From: Neoceratodus forsteri
Lineage: Eukaryota; Chordata; Ceratodontiformes; Ceratodontidae
NCBI GenBank assembly: GCA_016271365.2
Contig: CM057456.1
Coordinates: forward strand, 161,622,501-161,686,500
Reading direction: 5' to 3'
DNA: 64,000 bases
Positions within the stretch are counted from its first letter, which is position 1; each line of letters starts with the position of its first letter. Below are positions 1 through 13,954 of this stretch, in pieces. The notes beneath the pieces are model-generated. The model saw nothing but the letters and a program-made list of their open reading frames with translations, ran no database searches and was not told the origin of the DNA. A program made the position numbers and the translations under genes.

Positions 1-171
1 AATCCATTGTAGGGTGTATTTCCAAAACAGCATACTGTCATTATATATGGTTTATGCATCCTTTAATTGCCCAGCAGTTATGAATAACCCTGTGACAATA
101 TTGAAACTAACAGAAAAAAATTACAGGAAAGTCTGATGGAATCTATTCTTTAAGCAGTGCTCTACCACTTA

Positions 172-391
172 CAGTCGTGGCCAAAAATATTGGTGCCCTT
201 GCACTTTTTCAAAAACTCAACAATTTCCTCTAAAACATAAGTTGAAATTAACAACAGTACAGTATTTGGTCTCCACAATTCTTTATTTCTCTGTCAATAT
301 TACAGAACCTTTGTTTTTTGATTCAGAATTTAATATATCCTTTTAAATCAGAAAATGAAAAGAAATGGCATTGACAAAATTATTGACACCC
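172..391. repeat. Left IR/DR terminal repeat of the Tc1 element
   Basis: The outer repeat unit is at 172-205. A second, inner, related unit is at 367-390 (reverse complement GGTGTCAATAATTTTGTCAA), roughly 200 bp further in. Two transposase-binding-like units per end is the IR/DR arrangement known from Sleeping Beauty-like elements. Confidence 0.75.
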
Positions 392-423
392 TAGACTTAA
401 TATTTGGTAGCACAGCCTTTGGT

Positions 424-1464
<1,041 letters not shown>

Positions 1465-1592
1465 CTATTCAAACTGGTTGAATGAGTGATTTTTATATTG
1501 CAGGCACCTGCAACTCACCACAGGTGAGTTCAGTTCCAAAGTGAAGGAAAATCACCTGCTTGAAATCTAATTATTTCTAACTACTTCTAAAA

Positions 1593-1807
1593 GGTGCCAA
1601 TAATTTTTTCCGGGCCATTAAAGGATTTCTGTGTGGAATAAGCTAAGACTTAATACATTTTTCTGCTTTTTGTGTTTTATTCCACTGCAAGCCAAAGAAA
1701 TACTTATGTGGATACCAAAATATTTTTTAATTTCAACAATTTTCTGGAAGGAATGGTGCATTATTAGAAAAAACTGCAAGGGCGCCAATATATTTTGGCC
1801 ACGACAG
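1593..1807. repeat. Right IR/DR terminal repeat of the Tc1 element
   Basis: The outer unit is at 1776-1807 and the inner unit at 1593-1616 (GGTGCCAATAATTTTTTCCG). These mirror the left-end pair, so each end has two units in direct orientation. Confidence 0.75.
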
Positions 1808-2599
1808 TATATTAGCTCAAATTGTAGTGGGTACTTCATCTACTTTCTCAAAAACATCTGCACTGCAGAGAATCAAAACAAAATTAAACATAAACCTTCC
1901 AGTAATTGCGGGCAGCTTTTAAAGAGAAGGACTTCACTGAGCATCAACCTGCTTTGGGGAAGAATGGTTAGGCCCAGCTGTAGAAGTTATGTGTCACCCT
2001 AGCAAGAGTCCGTTTCTGCATTAACAAGAAGCTGATGCATTTGTTTAATGTTGCTGATAAACTTGTGATTGTGTTTGATCATGAAATTAAGACACTAAGG
2101 TAAAAGCAGGCTTGGCTGGGTGAGCTGCCACTGTTGTACATTATCTCACTTGATTTAGAACAAACTTGTTTCATAGAAGTAGCTCCACAGTTTGTACTAG
2201 GCTGTCCTGGCATTTAACCAAACCACAGTGAATGCTTATAGCATTAAACATCTCTGTTCAGAAAAAAATGACCCCTCTGGCAAGTATGTTCAGACTTATG
2301 TGAATAGAGACATGCAGTGAGATTGTCAGGACATCTTCATAAACCTGTGTTCATTTTTTTTTTTCGTTAATACAGAAGCAAAAAAAAAATTACATTTCTT
2401 GGCTAAGGATGAAGTTTCATCTTTTAGTACAGTTTTGGTAAAGTAAAGCCTAGCTAAATGAATAAAAACTAAAAAAGGTTCAGATAGTAAGGTTTTATTT
2501 TTAATGCATTCCATCCCAGAGGCTGTGGGTGCTATACATAAAATGTAGCAATATACTGTAAATAGAAGAAACTATGAAATTCAGTGCACAGTACAGTAT
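1808..2599. other. No recognisable gene or element
   Basis: AT-rich sequence with short T and A runs near 2350-2390. Only short open frames are present, none with a recognisable domain. The LINE remnant to the right may have its 3' untranslated tail here. Confidence 0.5.
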
Positions 2600-3187
2600 T
2601 CATTAAAACCAATCAAGGCAGGGTTTAATCATATTCATTAAAAGCCAGGGTAAAGAAATGGATTTTTAAAGAAAAATGCCTCCACTCAGGAGATGATTTG
2701 GAGATCCAAAAGGAGAGTGTTCCAAAGCGGAGGCACCACCACCACAAAAGCCCTGTCCCTAGAGGATCTGAGGAGGCCTGCGGAATCACCAACAAATTCT
2801 CCTGGCAGATTGGAGAGGGTGATAGAAAGTGTATGGGTGAGGGAGATCTTTAATGTTGCCACAACTCAAGTCATGCAGGGCCTTGAAGACAACCAAACAA
2901 ATCTTGAAGATGGTACGCCGTCTAACTGGTAGCCATTGCAGACTCCGCAGCGCAGGCTTGATGTGTTGAAAAGTGTTTGCACCAGAAATCAACCTGGCTG
3001 CAACATTCTGCACCAGCTGGAGATGGCGCACCAAACATGCAGAAAGCCCTACATACAGAGCGTTACAGTAAAGTCTGGAGGTCACAAAGGTATGACTCAC
3101 AATCTCCAGGTCCTCAGGTTTAAGAACGGGCTTTAGCTGGGCAACATTTTTGAGATGGAAAAACCCACAGTGGATGACAGCTGACAC
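2600..3187 (-). pseudogene. L2/Rex1-type LINE, 3' end of reverse transcriptase ORF
   Basis: On the minus strand, about 130 codons are open (3187-2786) and match the C-terminal part of L2/Rex1-group LINE polymerases. Landmarks are HLQLVQNVAARLISG followed by LQWLPVRRRTIFKICLVVFK. The match runs on, with frame breaks, into a segment resembling DRAF...LWN and a terminal FKK-like stretch near 2660. Everything upstream (EN, RT palm) is missing, which is the usual 5' truncation of LINE copies. The polymerase would nick the target and prime reverse transcription there; this copy cannot encode it. The family name is by motif resemblance only; the stretch 3188-3414 beside it is unassigned. Confidence 0.75.
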
Positions 3188-3414
3188 CTGCGCATTAAGT
3201 GATAGTTTGTCTCCTGCTATGACCCCAGATCTTTAGCCCAGTCCACAGCTCTGAGGAAGTTGCTCCCAAGGAAGGCACGATGAAAAACACTGAATGAAAA
3301 GTACGGTCTTAGTAAACAGCACTGTTGTTCAGTAGTTCTCCTTCTTTTGCAAGAGAAATATTCCTTTAAAACTTGCAGCAGCTCACAGACCCTTGCCAAG
3401 CTCACCATCTTTAT

Positions 3415-4052
3415 TGATATATTTATTTAGTTTTTGTTAACCAGGTGGGTGCACTAGACAATAAATTGCCTATTTTCAGGCACGACCTGGGAGGTTACAA
3501 GACAGGAGACAAATAAAGCAGCAGAAAAACATTACAGTGTACAGGAAGGATGGGTTACAAAACATAACAATATTGAACACAGTCTGACCATATGAGTTCA
3601 GGTAACATTGGTGAACAATCAAGAGAAAACCTAGCCATATACATTGTACAGCTGGTTACGGTAAAAATATTCAGAGAAAATCAAACCAGATATAGTCAAT
3701 TAAACAAGGAGTGCAAATTGAACAAAAGATCATTGGGAGTCAGGTGCAAGAACAAATTTCTGTGCAGCTTAAGAATTTTTGTAGAGTGCTTTCTTGAAAC
3801 TGCGGTGGGACTGGGAGGCTCAGAGGTGAAGTGGTAGGGCATTCCAAGCTCTAGGGACAAAATGGCGAACACCTGCTCACCCATTTTAGAGGAGCATCTG
3901 GGTATAGCCAAAAGTGATTGGTTGCGGGATCGCAAAGGGTAGGAATGTTCCTGGGGAGTCAACATGGCTGCAAGAGCAGGTTTGGAAGATCTGATAATGT
4001 TATCATTCATATAACCGAGTGCAAATTAGTGACAAGAGGAAGGGGATAACCA
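3415..4052 (-). pseudogene. L2/Rex1-type LINE remnant, 3' part (left of CR1 insertion)
   Basis: An open minus-strand stretch at 4010-3696 encodes YPLRSRNQSLLAIPRCSSK and MGEQVFAILSLELGMPYHF, the terminal region of L2/Rex1-type LINE proteins. An AT-rich tail ending near 3415 looks like the 3' untranslated region. The upstream part of the same protein appears at 4953-5490, so I infer one LINE split by the CR1 in between. It carries stops and frameshifts and is dead. Confidence 0.7.
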
Positions 4053-4952
4053 ACCTAGTTTATAGTGTACAGTCTACAGGGAGACCTGGAGGCTCTGGAA
4101 AGGTGGTCTAGAAAGTGGAAGCTGAGGTTCAATGCAGGGAAATGCAAGGTACTGCACCTGGGAGCCAGAAACCCGGGCCAAGTGTACACCCTGGCAGGGG
4201 AAGTGCTTCAAGTCTCGATGGGTGAGAGGGACCTGGGGGTGGTGGTGGATGTCAAGATGAACAACTCTGAGACTTGTAGGAGGGCAGCGGCAAAGGCCAA
4301 CAGGATGCTGGGATGCATCGCTAGGGGGATCACCTCCAGAAGGAGGGAAGTAATACTCCCACTGTATAACTGCTTGGTGAGGCCGCACCTCGAGTACTGC
4401 GTGCAGTTTTGGAGGCCACTTTTAAAGAGGGACATTGAACTCCTGGAGAGGGTCCAGAGGAGGGCAACCAAAATGATTTGGGCTATGGGGAGAGGCTCAA
4501 AGAGCTAAATATATACACATTGGAAGAGAGAAGGGACCGGGGGGACATGATGGAGGTCTTCAGGTACATGAACGGGGTAAATGGGGAGGAGCAGTCAGGG
4601 TGTTCAAGGAAGCGGGGCAACTAGAGGGCACGGGTGGAAGCTGGAGGGGGAGATTCAGGGAGAATGGAGGAGGTGCTACTTCACTGAGAGAGGGTGGTGG
4701 AGCCATGGAATGCGCTGCCCAGTGGGCTGGTGGAGGCAGAGACGGTGGAGGGGTTCAAGAGGGGGTGGGACAGGTACAGGGGAAGGGTTCTGGAAGCAAA
4801 AACCAGTGCAGCGAGAATATCTGGGACTGGGAAGGGAGAAGCCAGAGAGGGAGAGGGGCAGCAAGGTCAGCTCCCAGGGAGAGGGCTGACCAAACGAGCA
4901 GATACGAAAGACTGTTAGGCCTATTCTGCTAGCATTTTAGTATGTTAGTATG
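4053..4952 (+). mobile_element. CR1 LINE, 5'-truncated 3' end
   Basis: The open frame at 4065-4508 encodes the C-terminal part of a CR1 reverse transcriptase: LRFNAGKCKVLHLG, then GERDLGVVVD, then MLGCIARGITSRRREVI and VRPHLEYCVQFW. The frame breaks after 4500, but the CR1-like sequence continues (ends of translated ORF around FTERVV-like residues near 4680-4720). It finishes in a short repeated octamer (TTAGTATG twice, 4935-4952), the kind of 3' end CR1 elements have. It lies between two halves of an L2-type LINE on the other strand, so it is the younger insertion. Confidence 0.8.
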
Positions 4953-5490
4953 TGTTTACCTGGTGGTGGAAAGGCAAATTGGCAGATGTTATTACAGGAG
5001 ACATTTCATTTGTCTAGATTGGAAGCACTGGTTAGACAAAAGGAGGTGAGACCATATGTAAGGCTGGGTAGCAGGATTCCTTGTGCAATTGCGAACCTGG
5101 TAGCAGGAGAGAGGGTGTATTTTATTCTATAGGCCAGCCCAAGCGTAGTATTCGCTGAATTACAGATGTTTGAGATGAACAGTGTAAAGTCAAGGACAGG
5201 ATCCAGGGTAAGACCTAGATATTTGAAAGAGTTAGCGGAGAGAAAGGAGCCATCTGAGCAGAGAATGGCTAAGCCACTGGGACAAGTCCTTAGTTTAGGG
5301 GGGACCCAAATATCATGATCTGGGTCTTGCTAGAGTTTGGAACAAGGCAACTTTACTGGAAAGGGAGGAGGAGACTGGCTTTTGTAACACTTGACACTTC
5401 CTGCAGAATGCCAGCCAACATATCTGAGAACCTCATGGAGAGAAAAGAGCAAGAAAGGGATGTTGCCATGTTGAGCATCCTTTTCAGCTT
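4953..5490 (-). pseudogene. L2/Rex1-type LINE remnant, RT part (right of CR1 insertion)
   Basis: Translation of the minus strand from about 5330 down to 5000 gives KTQIMIFGS, then SFKYLGLTLDPVLDF and LSPATRFAIAQGILLPSLTY, the thumb and connection region of an L2/Rex1-type polymerase, with several stops. It ends where the CR1 begins. The order and spacing with 3415-4052 fit one element interrupted at roughly 4052/4953. Confidence 0.65.
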
Positions 5491-8138
5491 ATGTTGAGGT
5501 GTACATCCATGTTATTTACAGGAAAGCTTTCACTGTCTCTGGCCCCTGTATACTTGTAAGCTCTACATAGATGGTTGGAATGACATGCTTTTAGATGTGC
5601 GTTGTCCATCACTATAACAAACACTGGGAACCAGTGTGCGTGTTTATTAAAGCTTGTTCATTACATTGAGGGATGTTGAAAAGGGAGTGACCGGACACTT
5701 CAGCACACTGTAAACAAACGATTAGTGATCAAACAGTTTTTATTCAAATAGGGTAGTAAAAGCACTTTAGGTACAAGTTTATATAATTAATTTGGTGACA
5801 AAATCTGCTATTTTTCCATTAACCAGTTTTTGCTGGTAGTGGCCTTGAAGGAGATTATGTGCCTCAGTTGAAGTGCCTTTATGGGGTTGGTCTCATGGCA
5901 TTCAAGCCACAGTAACCTGGTCACAGGTCCTCTGTTGACTTTGATGTAAAATTCACAGCTGATTGAAACTGACAAGTGACAGCTGTGCGTGATTAGTGTG
6001 GGAGCCATCAAGAATGTTTGCTGTAGCTGAGTGTGCACTATACCAAGTTTCTCTCAATAGGGAAGGGGAACTGTATATACTGTAAATGCGTATTTACCTT
6101 GGGGGGAGTCAAACTGAATTTTTTTTCAGCGTCTTGAGCTAGTAACTGGGAAATCCACTGGCCCAAAATGTAGCTACAGTAAACTGGATACTTATTATGG
6201 GGGAGCTGACAGGATAGCCTGTCAACTTCCACATCCCACAGAGACCTTTCTATAGATGAAGTGTTTGCTAAAGAGTGCTTGCTTCTGTGTTTTTTAGTAG
6301 TAATGAAGGCAGAGCTTACCTTTTGCTGTTGTAAGCATGCTCAGAGGGTTTCGTAGGCATTTCTCAAAATTTTCTTGCATTTCAGCAGATGTTATGGGAA
6401 TCCCCAAAACAGCTCAGGACATGTGTGTCAACAACAGAAACCATTTGACTTATGGAAGCTGTGCCAATATAGCTGCTTTACAGAATACTGCAGTGACCCA
6501 AAACACATTTTAGCAGAATTTGCTGTATAATAAAGTACCAGTTTCAGGCCCTGTCATTAGCATGCATTCGTAAAGCAGATCTGTCCTTTTGTCACAAGTG
6601 AGAGCATCAATCTCTTCTGCTGGCCAGCCACCTCAGTTACAGTTCTGCTCTTCTGATGTTTTGCCTGTGAAGGCAAGGAAGATCGGGTTAGTTTGGGGAA
6701 GAGATAAAATGTTCATAATCTGATTAAAAAGATTAGTTATGACACTTTACCAGATATTTGTTAAATTGCCAGAACTAGAACTAAAATGCAAAAAAAAAAA
6801 AAATCTTATCAAAAGTGGGCACCCTCGCCTGAACCCCTCCACCCCATCCATAATAGAAACAAAATTCGTCAACAGAAAAGAAATGCATGCCTGACCCAGT
6901 CTATCCAGACAGTCCCTGCTTTATTTGTCTCTGCAAACCTTAACCGGTCTCCAGCGATCTTCGCTGTCTGTTTACTTATATTCCCCTGTGTCTAGCCCAT
7001 GCATGCTTGAAGCCCGTTACTGTTTTCATCTCCACCGCTTCTGCTGGTTCTTTTACTAATGGTTTGGTAGGGTGGGGCAGTAGTAGTCTAATTCCAGGCT
7101 AAGTTGGTGGATCCCCCTCCCAAAACCCGCAGTGCACTGTCTGTAAGCTATACTGTCATGTGATATCAAAAGTGAATGTGCCTGGCAGAGAGAGGGAGAA
7201 GTGGTCCTCCTTCCCCCACCCTCAGGCATGCATTCTGCTGCTTCTGCTACTCATGACAATGTGACTTATAAGCAGCGTGCTGTGGGTTAGGGAGAGGTGA
7301 ACCACTGAGTTAGCATGGAATTGGACTATTATTGAGTGATGAGTTATGGTCATGAGAGGGCCCACTTTAGATCAGCTTTTAGCTGGCAGTGGGAGGCAAG
7401 CAAGGGAAGAAGGGATGCTCCGGTGGGAAAACACAGTATCCGCTCCTGATACCATGCCGGAGACCAGAAACATTCTTTTTCCCAGAATCATATTATTGAA
7501 ATATGGGTGGGGGAATTGCCAATGAGAGATAACTGGGATGGAGTCTATTTTACATATTGTCGTAAACTGACTTTGGATACTAGTTATCATCTTCAAGAAA
7601 ATCTCCCTTCCTTGGCATTAGGACTACAGGACATCAGGACTACTCAGAAAGTTTTGCTTAGCTGGGGCTGCCTACATTGATGTACATGGGTGCCACCTAT
7701 GTAATGTGGGTGGCCCTGTACTGCCTCTGTTTTTTTCTCTCCCGTCATCAATTTCATGTCAGTCCAATAATGCACTTTAGTCGCTCTCCAGCACTTTTTT
7801 TCTCATTTATGGACTCCTTTATTCAGTGACATTGTTTGCTGTTGCCGCTGTAGTTGAAAGAACCATAATTTTTTGTGTCCACTCCGATGTCACTTAACTG
7901 CTTTTTTTGTGCAGCATTCTTATACATTTTTTTTTTTTTTACTTGAACCTCAGGGGCAGCAGTCTGAGGTCATTCCTGGCTTTCTTCCTGCTCTTCACCT
8001 CACTTCTGTGCCAGTTTCCTTGCTGCTCTTTGGATCCAGCTCCTCATGTTGTTGACCTCCTCTTCAAACACTGCCACCTCAGACATACACTATTCTTCTG
8101 TGTCTGTGCTGTTGTCTTTAGCCGAGTGTCATTGGTGA
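5491..8138. other. Unassigned sequence between LINE remnants and DIRS-1
   Basis: No coding frame, structured RNA or terminal repeat could be recognised. There is an A run at 6787-6800 and a T run near 7927-7941. Minus-strand translation of about 7950-8138 gives a charged, broken frame (EVAVFEEEVNN, EEQEESQE) that could be decayed coding sequence, but it is too damaged to name. Ancient repeats are likely here but not supported. Confidence 0.4.
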
Positions 8139-8326
8139 TCTTACTTCGAGAGGGTTCCTTCAGTAGGTCATCACATATAGGACTGGTGCCACCTGGCGTC
8201 TGGCCACATGGCAGATTTTCTAGCAATATCTGATGGGGGACTGCCCACCCGATGTCACATGACTGACGTCAGCATGACTGTATATAGTAGGTGGTCCCCA
8301 CGCCCACTCCCCAGTTCTTTCCCGCC
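8139..8326. repeat. DIRS-1 left inverted terminal repeat
   Basis: It runs from ATCTTACTTCGAGAGGGTTC to about TTCTTTCCCGCC and is nearly identical to the reverse complement of 14246-14440. Both contain CAGTAGGTCATCACATATAG and TGACTGACGTCAGC. Confidence 0.9.
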
Positions 8327-8436
8327 GTCGCCTCATGTCAGTTGCATTGTAGACTTCCATATAGCGATCGTCGAGAAAGTGTCTTGTGTCGGAATATCCT
8401 TCGCTAACTTTTCCAGCTGTTTCGTGTTTATTATTG

Positions 8437-11150
8437 ATGTTTTCACCAAAGAGGAAGTGCTCGTCCTATGGCACGCAGATCCCGCACAAAGACTGTCACC
8501 TCAAGTGCTTCCTCTGTTTAGGCCCGGACCATCCGGTCTCCTCCTGCCCTGAGTGCCAGACCCTTAACCAGGCCACAAAAAAGAGGAGACAGCAGGCCTT
8601 GGAGGCCCATCTGCTAAAAGCTCGCGTGGCTTCCTTCGATAAGAAGATGGATCGGCTTAGACATTCTTCATCTGAAAAGGCTTCATCTTTTAAAAAACAT
8701 GAAGAGAAATCTAGGGAGCGGGAGCGCTCCGCGGACGACGCCAGGCCCTCGATGAGCAAGGCCCAGCTGCCACCCAGCAAGGACAGTAAGTATGGTAAAT
8801 CTACGGTGGGTCAGTGGGATTCGGCTCCTCCGGCGAACCGCACCACCTCGGCGATAAGTCGGCCCCTGTCCTCGCGGGACACCGGCGGGCGGTTGGTAAG
8901 ACTACCCAGGTGTGGGTACTCGCCCTGCCAGTGGTCGATAAGCTGGCTGGGGCTCCTCTCCTGGCCGCCCGACTCCACCTAATAAGTCGTCCATCACTGA
9001 TGACCGCACGGGTGTGGTTCCCCCGGCGGGGCCTGACGGCGGCTCACCCGATGTCCGGCGGAACCAGAGGGAGAAAGCCCCTGTCCCTCCTCCTCCTTCC
9101 TCGCCCGTACCCTCCAATTCCCCTGCGGGTACCTCCAGCGATGACCACGGAGAGCCCCTCGAATCTGTTGATGCCTCGGAGTCTGCTCCGCTTTCCCCTC
9201 TCAGGGTCAAGGAGAAGGAGGCTCCTCTTCGGCCATCTGGCCTTACTATAGAGGCCCCCTCCTCTGCCTTCCTGCGGGTTCCAGGCACCTCCGACGCCAG
9301 TTGTCCCGACGACAGTCCCGCAGCCAGGACCGGTTGTCCGGCCTCTGTCTATGGCCCCGGCGCTGGATCAGGTTCCTCCACCAGGGCCTCTTCATCCGGA
9401 TCTGACGTCGGCCCCTCCGACACTGGACTCCCTTCCGGTGCCAGATTGGGTGGCGTCGGTTCCCCTGATGTGGGCTGTCCCGACACCAGACCCTCTACCT
9501 ATTTATACTACAGCGGGTCCGACGTGGGTACCCCTGATGCCAGATCTGACGACGGGGATTTATACCAGACCACAAACTGCCCTGCATTATCCGCAAGGGT
9601 AACATGGGGGCTACTACCTGGGAAGCCTACTCTGGACTGGAGTAATTTTGGGCAGTTCTACCCTGGATCCAATCCCTACTTGAACTTTCAGGGATTCCAG
9701 GGTTATTACCCTCCACCGGTTCCTGCTCCTCCTTCCCCTCAGGCTCTACCTACTCCACCGGCCCCCCCCGGTCACCCCAGATTTCAAGGCTTTAATCCAG
9801 TCTTGGTGGCAGGGGGCACGATCGGAGTTGGTCCCGGACCTGGAGACTAGGCTCACACAACTGCGGTCTCCCAGGTCCCCTTCTCCGAGCAGTTCTTCCA
9901 TCACCACTGTCCATATCTTGGGGAAGACTTGGCAGGACGTTTCCCTTCCGGATACTAGATGTCATCCTGTCAAGGAGGCGGACGACGATAGTTCAGAGGG
10001 GGGCGGATGATTCTTCAGAGGAGGTTCCGGAGGACCCTGAAGACACGAAAGGCAAGGAGTCCCCGAAGTCTCCACCAGAGCACCCTGCCTTTTCAGATCT
10101 GTTGAGGTCCATGAAGGATTACTTCGACTGGGAGTCGGAGGAACAGGACCCCTGAGACAGAGACTGGCGGAGCATCTCGACTTAGAATCTCTGTCTCCAG
10201 TCCCCATTCCTCCCTGGATGGCACCTCACCAAGACCTCACCACGACCATCTTGCAGATGCCTCATACCCTCCCTGCTGTCCCCAAACGGGCGGACAGGCT
10301 TTACCGGGCGCCGAAGGATGCCCCGTTCCTGAAGGTTCATCTCAAGGTTTACTCTGTGGTCATCTCTGTGGCTCATGATTGCTCCTCAACACCAAAGCAC
10401 ATGAGCACCTCTCCTCCTGACAGAGTCGAGGCAGATGGACCAGTTCAGAAAAAGATTTACTCGGCGGCCACGTGCGCCCTTCGGTCCCTCAGTTACGTGG
10501 CCCACATGATGTCCCATCAAAAGGCTACCATGGCCAGGCTAGAAACATGAGTCCAGTCCATGGACCCCTCGCCTTTGAAGGAGGAACTTGCCAAGGATCT
10601 CCACCTCTCCAAAGCTTCATGTAGGCATGCCTCACGCATACCTATAACCCGTGACTCGGTGATCTGTACTCGGCAACTACTGTTCTTAGACGGCATTCCT
10701 TGAGCCACTTTTCTGGACTCCCAACCAAGTCCAGTCGACGATTCAGGATGCCCCTTTAGGGGCTCGGTACTTTTTGGTGGGGACACCAAAGACATTATCA
10801 CAGACCTACAGGACAAGGGCCTTGCACTTAGATCTGTGAGGACAGTGTACCGATCGGGCTCCCAACAACAGCAGCAGCAGCCCTCTTTGGAAAAGGACCT
10901 GGAGGCAGAGAAAGAACGCTCAGGCGCACTGCAAAGGGAAGTGGAAGGTCACAGGTACAGCCACCCCTCCTGCCTCCAAAAATCAGAGACGTTCAGGAGG
11001 CCCTCTCCCTGAAAGTCCTGTCACTTCTTGTCTCCCCGGCCCCACTGCCTCCTCAGTCTCGCGACAGGGAGCAGGTTCGCCCGCCACACGCAGGAGTGGA
11101 GAGCAGTCACCTCTGACGAATGGGTCCTGCAATTAGTGTCCGTCGGACAC
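8437..11150 (+). pseudogene. DIRS-1 gag-like region, frameshifted
   Basis: I place the start at the ATG at 8437, following the ITR. The N-terminus has a cysteine cluster (CFLCLGPDH, CPEC) followed by a lysine- and arginine-rich coil (RRQQALEAHLLKA). The frame shifts near 8980 and continues as a proline/serine/aspartate-rich section at 9014-9850. It shifts again, with a conserved core at 10218-10550 (FLKVHLKVYSVVISVAH, PPDRVEADGPVQKKI). Gag would form the particle that holds the RNA and enzymes. The order matches DIRS-2, where the same core is better preserved. At least three frame breaks make this copy non-functional. Confidence 0.75.
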
Positions 11151-11248
11151 ACCTAGAATTTCTGGAAATCCCTCCAGAAACTCTACCAAAAAAGTCCTCT
11201 TAATCTTGTGACCAGGCCTTCCTACTTCGCGGGGAGGTAAACTCATTC

Positions 11249-12779
11249 TTGCTCAAAGAAGCAATCAAGCAGGTGCCCTTCGGGAAAGGGGGAAAGGGAT
11301 TTTACTCCCACTTTTTCCTGGTTCCAAAAAAGACTGGGGACTTCAGAACCATTCTCGACCTAAGTCAACTAAATCAGTCTGTCGAGTGCAAAAAAGTTCG
11401 AATGCTGACACTCCAGAGCCTCCTCCCTCTCCTCATGGAGAACCACTGGCTCTGCGCACTGGATATGCCTACCTGCACATCCCCATCTTCCTCAGCCACC
11501 GTCGATTCCTCTTCGCACTCCAAGGGAACACTTCCAGTTCGGCGCTCCCTTTGGTCTGTGTTCAGCACCACAGGTTTTTACCAAGTGCCTGGCGGTGGTC
11601 GCGGCATTCCTACGCCGCAGGGGTATTGTGGTTTTCCCTTACCTGGATGATTGGTTGATTTCAGCCCCATCCAGGGATTCTTTGTTGGAGGCTCTTACCT
11701 TTACCCTGGACCTTTTCAGCAGTCTAGGGATCACAGTCAGTGTTCCCAAGTCATCCATTATCCCTGCCCAGAGACTTCAATTCATTGAGGCAGTCCTGGA
11801 TATGGTCAAGTGCAGAGCCTTCCTGCCTCCAGACAGGGTGGAGACCCTTATCTGTCAGGCCTCCAAAGTGGCTTCTCACAGAACCATCCCAGCGTGGGAG
11901 GTACTACACCTTCTGGGCCTGATGGCGGCCGCCATCACAACCATTCCCCTAGCAAGACTTCACATGAGGGTCACTCAGTGGTCATTGCGGGTGCAGTGGG
12001 ATCAGCTCCTGGACGACCTGGAGCATCCGGTTCTGGTCTCCTCTGCGGTTCAGAAAGAACTGCTGTGGTGGATGGATTCTTGCAATCTTTCTTTGGGACT
12101 TCCCTTTCGGAGCCCTGCACCACTAGCTACCCTCACCACGGATGCCTCGAATATGGGGTGGGAATCTCATTTTGGGGAGCACCAAGTCCAGGGACTGTGG
12201 TCTGGCTTGGAGACTCCTTTGCACGTCAGTGTTCTGGAGTTGAGGGCACTCCTGTGTGCCTTACAGGCCTTTCAGACCCTACTTCCAAAGGGATCACTGC
12301 TAATCCAAACTGACAACATGTCGGTAGTTTGGTATATCAACAAACAAGGAGGAACCCGGTCGTACCTCCTGTGTAGGGAGGCGACACAGGTGTGGAATTG
12401 GGCAGTCCAGCACCATCTGGTCCTCGTGGCCGTGCACGTTCCGGACGTTTTAAACATCCTGGTGGACAGTCTCAGCAGATCTCGGACACTAGCTCACGAG
12501 TGGGAACTGCATCAGGAAGTGGCAGAATCCATCTTCCAACGTTGCGGGCATCCAGAAATCGACCTCTTTGCCTCCGAATCCAACGCAAAACTTCCAGCTT
12601 TTGCTCGCTGGTTCCAGGGCCGCGGTGCTTTCTGGAACGACGCAGTGTCTCTATCTTGGACAGGGAAATTTGTGTACGCATTCCTTACGTTTTCCATTCT
12701 GCAGAGGGTTCTTCTCAAGCTTCAAGCGGAGAAGGCAAGGATGATCCTCATCACTCCTCTCTGGCCAAGACAGATCTAG
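11249..12779 (+). pseudogene. DIRS-1 reverse transcriptase / RNase H, one frameshifted zone
   Basis: This would copy element RNA into DNA and degrade the template. The first part (11249-11460) has the RT fingers motif FFLVPKKTGDFRTILDLSQL. The frame then shifts through 11460-11600, where AYLHIPI is readable in another frame, and continues open from 11595 to 12779. The catalytic box YLDD is at 11640-11651. RNase H landmarks follow: TTDASNMGW, LELRALLCAL and QTDNMSVVWYINKQGG. The fold order is that of DIRS1/Ty3-group polymerases. Apart from the one disrupted zone the RNase H half is open to the TAG near 12777. Confidence 0.9.
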
Positions 12780-12859
12780 TTCGTGCTGCTGCAGCAACTT
12801 TCCAGGGAACCACTGGTTCCACTTCCAGTGACTCATGACCTCCTGACCCAGGATCAAAG

Positions 12860-13954
12860 TTGACTATTGCACCCGGGGCCCAGGAGGACCCTGCATGTCC
12901 ATGTGTGGTTCCTGCAGACATAGCATTCTGCCGTTTCGGGGTTTCCTCCAGGGTTGCTCAAGTCCTCACTGAGGCTAGAAAGCCCTCTACCCGTTCCACT
13001 TATACCATGAAGTGGAAGCAGTTTTCCATTTGGGCAACCGCTAAGGGTTGGAACCCCTTCTCTTGCTCGGCCCCACAAGTCATGGAATTTCTCCTTCACT
13101 TATCAGACTCCGGTCTGTCCTACTCTTCTTTGAAGGTCCATATCTCAGCTATCTCAGCGTACCACGAGCTAGTGGATGGTAAACCCGTGGCTCAGTTGGA
13201 GGTCTCAAAAACCTTTCTGAAAGGGATGCTCCATCTGAAACCCCCCATCCGCAGCCCAACTCCGCCTTTGGACTTGAACTTCGTACTGGAAAAGCTCACC
13301 CTTCCTCCTTTCGAGCTGGCTATGAGCTGTGATTTGCGCTTCCTATTTTGGAAGGTGCTTTTTCTTGTGGCTATCACATCAGCCCGAAGGATTTCGGAAC
13401 TTCACACTGTAGTCTGCAAGGAGCCCTATCTGATTTTGCATAGGGACTAGGAGGTCCTCAGAACTCATCCGAAGTTTCTTCCCAAGGTGGTTTCAGAAGC
13501 CACACTGAATCAATCAGTAGAGCTTCCGGTGTAGTAACTGTCCCCCTCTAACAGAGGTGAGCCACTTCTTTATACAGTGGATGTCCATCAGATTCTCTGG
13601 TGCTACACCTACCAGACCAAAGAGTTCTGCTCTTGTGACCAGTTGTTTGTTTCCTTTGCCCTGAGATCAAAGGACAAGCCAGTTTCTAAGCAGGGCCTGT
13701 CCAAGTGGTTAGGCAACTGCATTAAATTCCGTTACCAGAAGTACGAAATGCCTCTGCTGGGTTCTATCAGAGGTCATTCTACCAGAAGCATGGCTGTCTC
13801 CGCGGCCTTCCTACGAAACATTTCTGCAGCCAACATATGTGCTGCTGCTACTTGGAGTTTTGTCCATACCTTTACCAAGCATTACAGTCTGGACATTGCT
13901 TCTAGGCGGAGGGCTGGCTTTGGCCTTGCCGTCCTACAGGGCCTTCTGTCCTAA
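12860..13954 (+). pseudogene. DIRS-1 tyrosine recombinase with in-frame stops
   Basis: This is a phage-integrase-type recombinase that would insert the circular DNA copy. The N-terminal core-binding part has KPSTRSTYTMKWKQFSIW. The catalytic part has SARRISEL (first arginine box), RGHSTR (H-x-x-R box) and FTKHYSLD (tyrosine box). The frame is continuous but contains stops near 13448 and 13533-13538. No ATG is seen at the start, so in an intact element it is probably made by another route or from an upstream start. The stops make this copy inactive. Confidence 0.9.

Noticed and set aside
4581..4932. Overlapping glycine-rich frames
   Set aside because: They lie in the CR1 3' region and are G-rich composition effects.
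9014..9850. 278-codon frame as a separate host gene
   Set aside because: It is the proline/serine-rich middle of the DIRS-1 gag, continuous in position with the cysteine-rich start and gag core.
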